Positions 53,088 to 61,262 of a DNA stretch of 64,000 nt are shown piece by piece. The DNA is from Solimonas soli DSM 21787. GTDB taxonomy: Bacteria > Pseudomonadota > Gammaproteobacteria > Nevskiales > Nevskiaceae. The stretch covers positions 37,345 through 101,344 of the forward strand of contig NZ_AXDW01000017.1 of the NCBI RefSeq assembly GCF_000474945.1, written 5' to 3'. Positions within the stretch are counted from its first letter, which is position 1. The number at the start of each line of letters is the position of its first letter. A program made the translations under genes and the position numbers. Under the pieces are notes generated by a model. The model was not told the DNA's origin, made no database searches, and saw only the letters and a program-made list of their open reading frames with translations.

Positions 53088-54512
53088 ATGGTCCGAGAAC
53101 GAGGAGTGGACCGGAGCGCCACGATAACGAGAAGGCGCGCTCCGTCAGCGTGGCTGCTCTGTGCCGTCGCCGTCGCCTGCGGTGCGCCGGCGGCTGCGCG
53201 TGCCAATGCCGCGCCGCAGGATGTCGCGCAGCTCGGCGCGCGCCTGACGCCGTTCGGCGCCGAGGCGGCCGGCAACGCCAGCGGCAGCATCCCGCCGTGG
53301 ATCGGCGGGCTCACGGCCGTGCCGCCGTGCTTCGCGGATTCGCATGGCCGCTACTGCGATCCGTATGCCGACGACGCGCCGCTGTTCGTCGTCACCGCCG
53401 AGAACGTCGCGCAATACGCCGATCTGCTCAGCGCCGGCCAGCGCGCCCTCCTGGCGCGCTATCCGGACAGCTTCCGCATGCGCGTGTTCCCGACGCGGCG
53501 CAGCTTCGCCAATCCGCCGGCGGTGTACGCGGCTTCGGTCGCCAATGCCGCGCGCGCCTTCCTCGACGAGGGCACGCTGCGCGACGCGGCGACCGGCGTG
53601 CCGTTCCCGCTGCCGGCCAACGGCGCCGAGGCAATGTGGAATCACCGCCTGCGCTGGCGGCCGCTGGTCAGCGAGCGTCTGGCGACGCAGTTCGTCGTCG
53701 CCGCCAGCGGCGAGAAGACGCCGACGCTGATCCGCGAGCGAATCCGCTTCCCGTATGGCGCCGACGGCTACGATCTGAAATCGGCGCGCGGCGTGCTGAC
53801 GCGACTGATGCGCTGGGTCGAACAGCCGGCGAGCCTGGCCGGCGTCGGCATGCTGATCGACGATGTCGCGCGGCCCGCCGATCTGGCGCGCCATGCCTGG
53901 CAGTTCGGCAGCGGCGCCGAGCACGTCGAGCGCGTGCCGAATCTCGGCTACGAGACGGCGGCGATCGCCAGCGACGATCTCGCCAGCAACGATCAGCTCG
54001 ACACCTTCTTCGGGCCGCTCGACCGTTACGACCTCAAGCTGATCGGCAAGCAGGAACTGCTGGTGCCGGCGAACAGCTATGCGCTGCACGACGAGACCGT
54101 GTCGTACGGCGATCTCGTCGGCCCCCGGCATCTCAATCCCGAGAAGACGCGCTACGAGCGGCGTCGCGTCTGGGTGGTCGACGCCGTGGTCGCGCGCGGC
54201 CGCATTCATCCGTACCGGCACCGCCGCTTCTATCTCGACGAGGACGGCTGGCAGATCCGCATCGTCGACGTCTATGACGCCGACGACGAACCGTGGCGCG
54301 TGCAGGAGGCGCACACGGTGATGGCCTACGACCGGCAGTACGAATTGCCGGTCGCACAGACGGTGTACGATCTGAAGGACAGTCGCTATCTTGTGCAGTC
54401 ATTGAACAACGAAGGCGCGGAAGTCTCCTATCCGGAACTGGACGCCGCCGACTTCGACGCGAGCGAGCTGGCGCGGCGCGGAAGAAAACTGAATCGTGCC
54501 GCGCAACGCTAA
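53088..54512 (+). CDS. DUF1329 domain outer-membrane-lipoprotein-sorting-like protein
   Basis: A 474-residue secreted protein. After an N-terminal signal (WLLCAVAVACGAPAAARANA) comes the DUF1329 domain, with DVAQLGARLTPFGAEAAGNA, the IPPWIGGLTAVP motif, VFPTRRSFANPP, FPLPANGAEAMWNHRLRW, and LLVPANSYALHDETVSYGDL. DUF1329 proteins have a LolA/LolB-like fold and accompany DUF1302 channels and RND proteins in operons for hydrophobic compounds. It leads the three-gene set DUF1329-YCF48-MMPL. The ATG at 53088 is near the signal; a start nearer the hydrophobic core is possible. Confidence 0.88.
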   Translation: MVRERGVDRSATITRRRAPSAWLLCAVAVACGAPAAARANAAPQDVAQLGARLTPFGAEAAGNASGSIPPWIGGLTAVPPCFADSHGRYCDPYADDAPLFVVTAENVAQYADLLSAGQRALLARYPDSFRMRVFPTRRSFANPPAVYAASVANAARAFLDEGTLRDAATGVPFPLPANGAEAMWNHRLRWRPLVSERLATQFVVAASGEKTPTLIRERIRFPYGADGYDLKSARGVLTRLMRWVEQPASLAGVGMLIDDVARPADLARHAWQFGSGAEHVERVPNLGYETAAIASDDLASNDQLDTFFGPLDRYDLKLIGKQELLVPANSYALHDETVSYGDLVGPRHLNPEKTRYERRRVWVVDAVVARGRIHPYRHRRFYLDEDGWQIRIVDVYDADDEPWRVQEAHTVMAYDRQYELPVAQTVYDLKDSRYLVQSLNNEGAEVSYPELDAADFDASELARRGRKLNRAAQR

Positions 54513-54575
54513 GGCGCGCATGGGGAACAAAGAATCATCTCTGAAGCGGCGACGGCCGCGTGCGTTGGGGGTTTC

Positions 54576-55592
54576 ATGAACGTGAACAAGGTGTGGAGCT
54601 TGGCCGGCGCGCTCGCGCTCGGCCTGCTGTCCGGCGGCGCGGCCTACGCGCAGGACGAAGGCGGCGGCGACAGCGCCGACAAGCCGGCGAACCAGGGCAG
54701 CGTCAAGCCGATGCCGGCCGAGATCATGCCGCGCACACCGCAGTCGCTGCTGCTCGACATCAAGAACACCGGCGCGCATCTGGTCGCGGTCGGCGACCGC
54801 GGCGCGATCCTGGTCTCCAACGACGGCAAGAACTGGGCGCAGGTCGACGTGCCGGTGCGCGCCGCCTTGACGGCCGTCGCCTTCGCCGACCCGCAGCACG
54901 GCTGGGCGGTCGGCCATGACGCGACGGTGGTGGCCACCAGCGACGGCGGCCGCAGCTGGAAGCTGCAGAACTTCCAGCCGGAACTGGAGAAGCCCCTGCT
55001 CGGCGTGCTCGCGCTCGATGCGCAGCACGTGCTCGCGGTCGGTGCCTACGGCCTGATGATGGAAACCAAGGACGGCGGCGCCAGCTGGAACGCTGTCGAC
55101 ACGCACGGCTTCAATGACGAGGAACTGCACCTCAACTCGATCGCCAAGCTCAACAACGGCGATCTGTTCATCGCCGGCGAGCAGGGCCTGCTCGCGGTGT
55201 CCACCGACGCCGGCGCGACCTGGAAGAAGGAGGATTCGCCTTACGAGGGTTCGTACTTCGGCGTGCTGCCGCACGGCGAGAAGGGTGCGCTGATCTACGG
55301 CCTGCGCGGCAACGTGTACCTGAGCGACGACGCGCGCGCCGGGCGCTGGAGCAAGCTCGAGACCGGCACCGTCGCCTCGATGTTCGGCGGCGCCGCGGTG
55401 CCGGGCGACGGCGAAGTGCTCGTGGGTCTGAATGGCCTGGTCATGCTGGTTTCCGGCAAGGGCCAGCCGACGCTGGTGCAGGCGCCGGCCGGCACGCCGC
55501 TGTCGGGCGTGCTGCCGTACGGCAACGATCTTCTGCTGGCGGTCGGCGAGTCCGGCGTGCAGGCGATCAAGCTCGACAATCCGCTGCAGTAG
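54576..55592 (+). CDS. YCF48/HCF136-type beta-propeller protein
   Basis: A 338-residue periplasmic protein: signal peptide (LAGALALGLLSGGAAYAQ), then repeated YCF48 blades with the motif GWAVGHDATVVATSDGG and variants (VAVGDRGAILVSNDGKNW, VLAVGAYGLMMETKDGGASW, FIAGEQGLLAVSTDAGATW). In photosynthetic organisms the family helps photosystem II assembly; in bacteria it is found next to MMPL/RND transporters and DUF1329. The ATG at 54576 follows TTGGGGGTTTC. It precedes the transporter gene by 15 bases. Confidence 0.88.
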   Translation: MNVNKVWSLAGALALGLLSGGAAYAQDEGGGDSADKPANQGSVKPMPAEIMPRTPQSLLLDIKNTGAHLVAVGDRGAILVSNDGKNWAQVDVPVRAALTAVAFADPQHGWAVGHDATVVATSDGGRSWKLQNFQPELEKPLLGVLALDAQHVLAVGAYGLMMETKDGGASWNAVDTHGFNDEELHLNSIAKLNNGDLFIAGEQGLLAVSTDAGATWKKEDSPYEGSYFGVLPHGEKGALIYGLRGNVYLSDDARAGRWSKLETGTVASMFGGAAVPGDGEVLVGLNGLVMLVSGKGQPTLVQAPAGTPLSGVLPYGNDLLLAVGESGVQAIKLDNPLQ

Positions 55593-55607
55593 AACGGGCC
55601 CGCATCC

Positions 55608-58433
55608 ATGAGCAACGACCACGAACTGACCCGCACGCAGCGCGTGCTGCGCGCCATCGAACCGCTAATCTACGCCAGGCGCGGCTTGACGATGGCAATC
55701 CTCGTCATCGCCACTGTTTTCCTGTTCTGGCAGATGATGCACATCAAGCGCGACGCCGGCTTCGACAAGTCGATTCCGCTCGAGCATCCGTACATGCAGG
55801 TGCTCAAGCAGTACATGGCGGAGTTCGGCGGCGCCAACACGGTGCTCGTCGCGCTGATCCAGAAGCCCGGCAAGGGCGACATCTACAACGAGAAGTTCCT
55901 GGCCTCGCTGAAGACGGCGACCGACGAGCTGTTCTTCCTGCCCGGCGTCGACCGCTCGCGCGTGTCGTCGATCTTCACGCCGGACGTGCGCTACATCGAG
56001 GTCATCGAAGGCGGCTTCGCCGGCGGCAATGTCATTCCCGCCGACTACCAGCCGACCCAGGAATATTTCGACAAGGTGCGCGCCAATGTCGGCAAGGGCG
56101 GCCACGTCGGCCGCTACGTCGCCAAGGACCAGAACGGCGCGATGATCTACTCGGAGCTGCTGGAGATCGATCCGGTCACCGGCGAGAAGCTCGACTACGC
56201 GCAGGTGGCGGACGGCCTCGAGGAGAAGCTGCGCGGGCGCTTCATGAGTCCACGGAAGATCCTCTACAAGCTGAAGAAGGACAAGGGTTCGCTGAAGGCC
56301 GGCACGCAGGTCGCCGAGGGCTTCGTCGACTACGGCTGGAAGCTCGCGCTGAAGGACTTCAAGGTACAGGATCCGCAGGATCCGAACGCGCCGCCGATCG
56401 TCGTGCACGGCTACGAGGTTTCGACCGAGCAGGTCGACAATCCGCAGTACAACCCGGACGTCGACGTGCACATCGTCGGCTTCGCCAAGGCGGTCGGCGA
56501 CGTCATCGACGCCACCATGCAGGTCGTGCTGTTCTTCCTGCTGACGCTGGTGATGACGCTGATCCTGCTGTGGCTCTACACCGGCAGCTTCAAGCTCGCG
56601 GTGCTGCCGCTGATCTGCTCGATCACCGCCGTGATCTGGGAATTCGGCCTGCTGCGCCTGATGGGCAAGGGCCTCGATCCGTTCGCGATCCTCGTGCCCT
56701 TCCTGATTCTCGCGGTATCCGTCAGCCACGGCGTGCAGTACGTCAACGCCTGGGTCGGCGAGATCACCATGAACCGCCGCAACAGCTTCGACGCCTCGCT
56801 CGAAACCTGGCGGCGGCTCGCCATCTACGGAACGATGGCGATCATGACCGACGTCGTCGGCTTCGCGCTGATCGGCCTGATCCCGATCGACATCATCCGC
56901 GAGATGGCGCTCAACGCCACGCTCGGCATGCTGGCGATCATCATCACCAACAAGGTGATGATGCCGATCATGCTCACCTGGGTCGACATCGGCGATCCGG
57001 TCGCCTTCCAGGCCAAGCAGGACCAGCGCGACGGCATCTTCGATCCGCTGTGGCGCTGGATCTCCGGCATCGTGCAGCCCAAGCCGGCGATCATCGCCAT
57101 CATGATCGGCGCGGTGCTGTACGGCTGGAGCTTCTGGAAGGGCGAGGAACTGCAGGTCGGCGACAGCCAGAAAGGCGCGCCGGAGCTGCTGCCGGATTCG
57201 CGCTTCAACAAGGACATGGTGGCGATCACCGACAACTTCTCGATCGGCACCGACATCTTCAAGATCGTCGCCGAGATGGACCCCGAGTCCTGCGTGCGCT
57301 ACGACATGATGGAGCAGATCGACCGCTTCGACACGCAGATGGAGAACACCGTCGGCGTGCAGGGCGTGATGTCGCTGCCCTGGGCGGCCAAGCAGGCCAA
57401 CTCGGCTTTCTCCGAAGGCTCGCCGAAATTCCGCGTGCTGCCGCGCAACCAGTACACCATGGTGCAGGCGATCACGCCGATCCCGACCTCGACCGGCCTG
57501 CTCAACCAGGATTGCTCGGCGCTCGCGGTGTTCGTGTTCACCAAGGACCACACGGCGGCGACGCTGGAGCGCATCGTCGACAAGACCAAGGCGTTCAACC
57601 AGAGCAACGCCGCGGAGTTCTATGAAACGCACAAGGACGTCGACGCCAAATACTGCGGCGACAAGCTCGAGGCGCGGCGCGAGGTCGGCGTCACGCGCGT
57701 GAAGATGGAGAAGTACGTCGAGAAGCTGAAGAAGAGCGGCAAGAAACTCAGCGACGAAGACATCGCCAACAACGGCACGGTCAAGGATCTGACCGCGAAG
57801 TTCGACGCCGCCAAGGACAAGCTCAAGGGCATGGACAAGGCCTGCCCGGTGAACTTCGCGCTGGCCACCGGCAACGTCGGCGTGATGGCGGCGACCAACG
57901 AGGAAGTGCATCGCCTCGAGCGGCCGATCCTCTACATCGTCTACTTCGGCATCGCGATCTGCGTGTTCCTGTCGTTCTTCGAGCTGAAGTCCATCGTCTG
58001 CATCATGCTGCCGCTGTCGGTGGTGTCGTTCATGGCCTACGCGGTGATGGTGCTGCTCGGCATCGGCATGAAGGTGGCGACGCTGCCGGTGGTCGCGCTC
58101 GCCGCCGGCATCGGCGTCGACTACGGCATCTACGTGTACGCGACGCTGGCCGATGCCACGGCCGGCGGGTATCGGCTGCGCGACGCCTACTTCAAGACCC
58201 TGAAGATGACCGGCAAGGCAGTGGTCTTCACCGGCATCACGCTCGGCATCGGCGTGGCGACCTGGCTGTGGTCGGGCCTGCAGTTCCAGCGCGACATGGG
58301 CAAGCTGCTGGTCTTCATGTTCACCGCCAACATGTTCGGCGCCATCCTGCTGCTGCCGGCGATCGCCTCCTTCCTGCTCAAGCCGAAGGAACTGGCGCCG
58401 GGCGAGGAGCCGGTGTTCAAGCCGCGGCACTGA
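55608..58433 (+). CDS. RND superfamily MMPL-type transporter
   Basis: A 941-residue protein with about 12 transmembrane helices and two large periplasmic loops. Landmarks are LTMAILVIATVFLFWQMMHI (first helix), DVIDATMQVVLFFLLTLVMT, LVPFLILAVSVSHGVQYVNA (helix 4 region), and LPVVALAAGIGVDYGIYVYA near the C-terminal half. The second loop has a highly charged, coiled-coil-like insert around KMEKYVEKLKKSGKKLSDED. It belongs to the hydrophobe/RND group found with DUF1329 and YCF48. The substrate is unknown; hydrophobic lipids or hydrocarbons are inferred from relatives. The missing DUF1302 channel gene is unusual for the set. Confidence 0.92.
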   Translation: MSNDHELTRTQRVLRAIEPLIYARRGLTMAILVIATVFLFWQMMHIKRDAGFDKSIPLEHPYMQVLKQYMAEFGGANTVLVALIQKPGKGDIYNEKFLASLKTATDELFFLPGVDRSRVSSIFTPDVRYIEVIEGGFAGGNVIPADYQPTQEYFDKVRANVGKGGHVGRYVAKDQNGAMIYSELLEIDPVTGEKLDYAQVADGLEEKLRGRFMSPRKILYKLKKDKGSLKAGTQVAEGFVDYGWKLALKDFKVQDPQDPNAPPIVVHGYEVSTEQVDNPQYNPDVDVHIVGFAKAVGDVIDATMQVVLFFLLTLVMTLILLWLYTGSFKLAVLPLICSITAVIWEFGLLRLMGKGLDPFAILVPFLILAVSVSHGVQYVNAWVGEITMNRRNSFDASLETWRRLAIYGTMAIMTDVVGFALIGLIPIDIIREMALNATLGMLAIIITNKVMMPIMLTWVDIGDPVAFQAKQDQRDGIFDPLWRWISGIVQPKPAIIAIMIGAVLYGWSFWKGEELQVGDSQKGAPELLPDSRFNKDMVAITDNFSIGTDIFKIVAEMDPESCVRYDMMEQIDRFDTQMENTVGVQGVMSLPWAAKQANSAFSEGSPKFRVLPRNQYTMVQAITPIPTSTGLLNQDCSALAVFVFTKDHTAATLERIVDKTKAFNQSNAAEFYETHKDVDAKYCGDKLEARREVGVTRVKMEKYVEKLKKSGKKLSDEDIANNGTVKDLTAKFDAAKDKLKGMDKACPVNFALATGNVGVMAATNEEVHRLERPILYIVYFGIAICVFLSFFELKSIVCIMLPLSVVSFMAYAVMVLLGIGMKVATLPVVALAAGIGVDYGIYVYATLADATAGGYRLRDAYFKTLKMTGKAVVFTGITLGIGVATWLWSGLQFQRDMGKLLVFMFTANMFGAILLLPAIASFLLKPKELAPGEEPVFKPRH

Positions 58434-58467
58434 TCGCCGCATCGCCAGGACCTCTCCGGCTGCATCG

Positions 58468-58492
58468 AATGGCCCGCCTCGCGCGGGCCATT
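58468..58492 (+). terminator. Intrinsic terminator after the MMPL gene
   Basis: AATGGCCCGC (58468-58477) and GCGGGCCATT (58483-58492) form a perfect 10-bp stem with a five-base loop. The downstream T content is low (CTCATT), so its strength is uncertain. Confidence 0.6.
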
Positions 58493-58493
58493 C

Positions 58494-59090
58494 TCATTCC
58501 CCAATTTGTAGGCGCTCAAATGAGCGCTGCGGCAGTTCCTGCGCCCGCCTTATCCGGGGAGCCAGTCTTGTGCTGCATGTCCGCCCTTCCAAATCGGGGC
58601 GCGAGGCTCGCCATTCGAGCATGTGCGTCAGTGCGTAGGCTGGTGTCCAGGTACTCAGAACCTTCTGCTGCTCACGTTCCCGCTGCTTGGCCTCTGCGGC
58701 GTCTGCCTTGGCGCGCAGTTCCTCGGCGGGGTCTACCCCCTTCGCCAGTGCGTCACGTAGTGCCACGGCCTCAGCGCGAGCCTTGGCGACGCTGATGGCG
58801 CCCTTGCCCTTGGCTCGCCCGATGGTGCGTTTGACCAGCTTGCCTTTGGTGGTGCCTTCGCCGCCACGCACACGCCCGTGGAAGAAGAAGACGATGGTGC
58901 CTTGTCGTGTCCGTCGCAGCTTGAAGCCCGGAACCTCAGTGTCTTGGACGTACTCGTCCCGTTCCGACTTCGGCCGCTTCGCCAGTCGGTCAATGGTTGC
59001 CTTGGTGATTTCCTCTGCTGGTGCGGGTTCCGGTTCAACGATGGCCGCTTCGTCGTTGTTCACCACCAGCTTCAACATGCCCTTGCTCAT
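58494..59090 (-). pseudogene. Truncated phage-type integrase (DUF4102 Arm-binding domain) beside tRNA-Phe
   Basis: The 198-residue frame has an N-terminal DUF4102-like segment (ITKATIDRLAKRPKSERDEY, VPGFKLRRTRQGTIVFFFHG, GRAKGKGAISVAKARAEAVA) typical of the Arm-DNA-binding domain of tyrosine recombinases, then a short charged helix. The catalytic domain is missing: after about residue 150 the sequence turns into unrelated residues and ends at the MMPL terminator. The gene starts 133 bases beyond the tRNA-Phe 3' end and reads away from it, the standard position of an integrase at an island's attachment site. Base composition is visibly poorer in GC than its surroundings. It looks like a relic of an excised or decayed island. 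Confidence 0.75.
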
Positions 59091-59223
59091 GCCTTGTGCC
59101 CTCAATAGCCCGCGTGGGAACACGGGGGGAACATAGAACGGCACGCACAGCAAAACCGCACGCGCCACGATGGCCGGTGCGATTGAGCAACATCAAGGGT
59201 TTACAGCCTCTCACGACACCAAA

Positions 59224-59299
59224 TGGTGGCCGGGGACGGAATCGAACCGCCGACACGGGGATTTTCAATCCCCTGCTCTACCGACTGAGCTACCCGGCC
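59224..59299 (-). tRNA. tRNA-Phe (GAA)
   Basis: On the minus strand the transcript folds as a tRNA of 76 bases: acceptor stem GGCCGGG/CCCGGCC, D-loop with AGCTCAGTCGGTAGAGC, anticodon arm GGGGATTGAAAATCCCC with GAA, T-loop GGTTCGATTCC, and an encoded CCA. The anticodon reads UUY (Phe). It lies between yggX and the integrase relic. Confidence 0.97.
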
Positions 59300-59356
59300 G
59301 GGTGCTGCGGGCCGCGTATTAAAGCGGCGGGCATCGAGCGCGTCAAGCGACGTGCT

Positions 59357-59635
59357 TCATTCGCGCGTCGGCGCGGGCGGCACATAGCCGGTCTGCGTCA
59401 GCTCACCGCCGAAGAAAAATTTCTCCATCTCCTCGCTGAGCTGCTTGCGCGCGCTGGCGTCGGCGAGCTGCAGGCGGTATTCGTTGATCAGGCGCGTCTG
59501 GTGCTGGACCCACATCTGCCAGGCCTGCTTCGACACCTGCTCGTAGATACGCTGGCCGAGCGCGCCGGGCATCGGCGGACGATCGAGACCTTCGGCATCG
59601 ATGCCGAGCTTGACGCAGTGAACGGTACGGCTCAT
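59357..59635 (-). CDS. yggX: Fe(II)-trafficking / oxidative damage protection protein
   Basis: A 92-residue protein: [20 protein letters not shown] with the conserved Cys, [20 protein letters not shown] and [20 protein letters not shown]. YggX is implicated in iron trafficking and in protecting iron-sulfur proteins from oxidation. It overlaps mutY by four bases (ATGA), the standard mutY-yggX pair, and MutY is itself an iron-sulfur protein. Confidence 0.95.
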   Translation of the reverse strand: MSRTVHCVKLGIDAEGLDRPPMPGALGQRIYEQVSKQAWQMWVQHQTRLINEYRLQLADASARKQLSEEMEKFFFGGELTQTGYVPPAPTRE

Positions 59636-60684
59636 CGGGAATTCGCCTTGTGCAGGGAGTCGAGCATTTTACGGATCGGCGCCGGCAGGCCCAAGCGCGC
59701 GAGCTGCCCGGCGTCGAGCCATTGCCAGCGGTCTTCGGCAATGGCGCCGCCGTGCGCGGCGGCACGCACGCGCATCGGCGTCAGCTCGTAGTCGAAGTGT
59801 GTGAAGGCGTGCGTGAACGCCGGCAGTGGCTGCGGCGCGTCGCCGCGCAGCGCCTGCGCATGCAGCCAGTCGGCGAGCGGCGGATCGCTCTCGCCGAGCA
59901 GCGGCGGGCACCAGAGGCCGCCCCACAGGCCGCTCGGCGCACGGCGCTCGAGCAGCAGGCGGCCATCCGCGTCTTCGATGAGCAGCAGTTGCGCCCGTCG
60001 CTGCGGTCGCGCGCGCTGCGGCTTGGCGCCGGGATACTGGGCGACGGTGTCGCTGCGCCGCGCCACGCAGTCCGCGGCGACCGGGCACAGCAGGCATTTC
60101 GGCTTGCGCGCCGTGCACACCGAGGCGCCGAGATCCATCAGGGCCTGCGTGTAGTCGGCGAGGCGTGCGTGCGGCAGGCGCGCCTCGGCCTCGGACCAGA
60201 GTTTCTTCTGCACGGCCGGCACGCCGGGCCAGCCGGACACGGCGGCGTGCCGCGCGAGCACGCGGCGCACATTGCCGTCGAGGATCGCGTGACGATCACC
60301 GAAAGACTGCGCGAGGATGGCGCCGGCCGTCGAGCGGCCGATGCCGGGCAGGGCGGCGACCGCATCGATGTCGCGCGGGAACTCGCCGCCGTGCTCGGCG
60401 ACGATTACCTGCGCGCAGCGATGCAGATTGCGCGCCCGCGCGTAGTAGCCCAGGCCGGCCCACAACGCGAGCACCTCGTCGAGCGGCGCGGCGGCAAGCG
60501 ACGGCAGATCCGGAAAGCGTTCGAGGAAGCGCGCGAAGTAGGGGATGACGGTGTTGACCTGCGTCTGCTGCAGCATGATTTCCGACAGCCACACGCGATA
60601 CGGCGTGCGCGGGTGCTGCCACGGCAGGTCGTGCCGGCCGTGGTCGTCGAACCAGGCCAGCAGGCGTTCCGCGAAGGGTTTCAT
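59632..60684 (-). CDS. mutY: Adenine DNA glycosylase
   Basis: A 350-residue base-excision repair enzyme that removes A opposite 8-oxo-G. The helix-hairpin-helix is in [20 protein letters not shown]; the catalytic Asp is in [17 protein letters not shown]. The iron-sulfur ligands form [17 protein letters not shown] (CX6CX2CX5C). A C-terminal NUDIX-like domain ([20 protein letters not shown], then [10 protein letters not shown]) recognises 8-oxo-G. Its ATG at 60684 overlaps the SRPBCC stop (ATGA), so the three genes form an operon with asmA upstream. Confidence 0.96.
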   Translation of the reverse strand: MKPFAERLLAWFDDHGRHDLPWQHPRTPYRVWLSEIMLQQTQVNTVIPYFARFLERFPDLPSLAAAPLDEVLALWAGLGYYARARNLHRCAQVIVAEHGGEFPRDIDAVAALPGIGRSTAGAILAQSFGDRHAILDGNVRRVLARHAAVSGWPGVPAVQKKLWSEAEARLPHARLADYTQALMDLGASVCTARKPKCLLCPVAADCVARRSDTVAQYPGAKPQRARPQRRAQLLLIEDADGRLLLERRAPSGLWGGLWCPPLLGESDPPLADWLHAQALRGDAPQPLPAFTHAFTHFDYELTPMRVRAAAHGGAIAEDRWQWLDAGQLARLGLPAPIRKMLDSLHKANSR

Positions 60685-61262
60685 GGCGACAGCGTACCTT
60701 GTCCGCGCTCGCGCGCGAGGCGTTCGATGCCTTGCGCGGTGGCTTGCGCCTGCCGGCGCATGGTGCGTTCGATCATCCAGGGGCCGAGCAGCGGCGGCAC
60801 CCAGAAATCGGGCTCGAGTTCGGCCTGGAACCACAGGCAGGTCTGCGCATCGCAACGGTCGAGCCGCCAGGCGGCGAGGCCGTAGCGCAGATTGCTGAGC
60901 GCGGGGATCACCGTCGCATCGAGACGCCAGCCTTGCGCATCGGCGGCGTCGCGCACGTCCTGCACCTGATGCAGGCGGGTGCAGAAGAAGCTGATGCAGA
61001 CGCGCACCGTCGTGCGCCAGCGCTCGCCGCCGGCCGCGGCCGGCGCCTGCGCCTCGACGTCTTCGACGGCGTCGTTGATGCGCGGCAGATTGCGGAAATC
61101 GCGGAACACCGCATAGGCATCGGCCGCCGGCACGTCGAGCCGGGCGCGCAGCTCGATACGGTAACGCGCGTCCTCGTGCGTCACCTCGAGCGCGTCGACC
61201 GTCGCCGCGCGCACCGGCGCGACGGCGAGGCCGCAAAGCAGCAGCAGCGCCGCGCGCCTCAC
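60681..61262 (-). CDS. Secreted SRPBCC/START-like domain protein
   Basis: A 193-residue protein with a signal peptide (RRAALLLLCGLAVAPVRA) and a polyketide-cyclase/START-like domain (ARLDVPAADAYAVFRDFRNL, PRINDAVEDVEA, DATVIPALSNLRYGLAAWRL, DFWVPPLLGPWMIERTMRRQ). Such domains bind hydrophobic ligands. GTG at 61262 overlaps the asmA stop by four bases. Its position between asmA and mutY is one seen in related genomes. Function unknown; a lipid role is inferred from the fold and the AsmA neighbour. Confidence 0.8.
   Translation of the reverse strand: MRRAALLLLCGLAVAPVRAATVDALEVTHEDARYRIELRARLDVPAADAYAVFRDFRNLPRINDAVEDVEAQAPAAAGGERWRTTVRVCISFFCTRLHQVQDVRDAADAQGWRLDATVIPALSNLRYGLAAWRLDRCDAQTCLWFQAELEPDFWVPPLLGPWMIERTMRRQAQATAQGIERLARERGQGTLSP

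Noticed and set aside
55665..58442. A minus-strand open frame of over 900 codons opposite the MMPL transporter
   Set aside because: Same shadow effect; its His/Asp/Arg-rich product has no recognisable fold, while the plus strand encodes a clear RND protein.
58434..59224. A second attachment-site copy of the tRNA-Phe 3' end near the integrase relic
   Set aside because: No duplicate of the tRNA 3' sequence was found between the MMPL stop and the tRNA, so island boundaries cannot be drawn.
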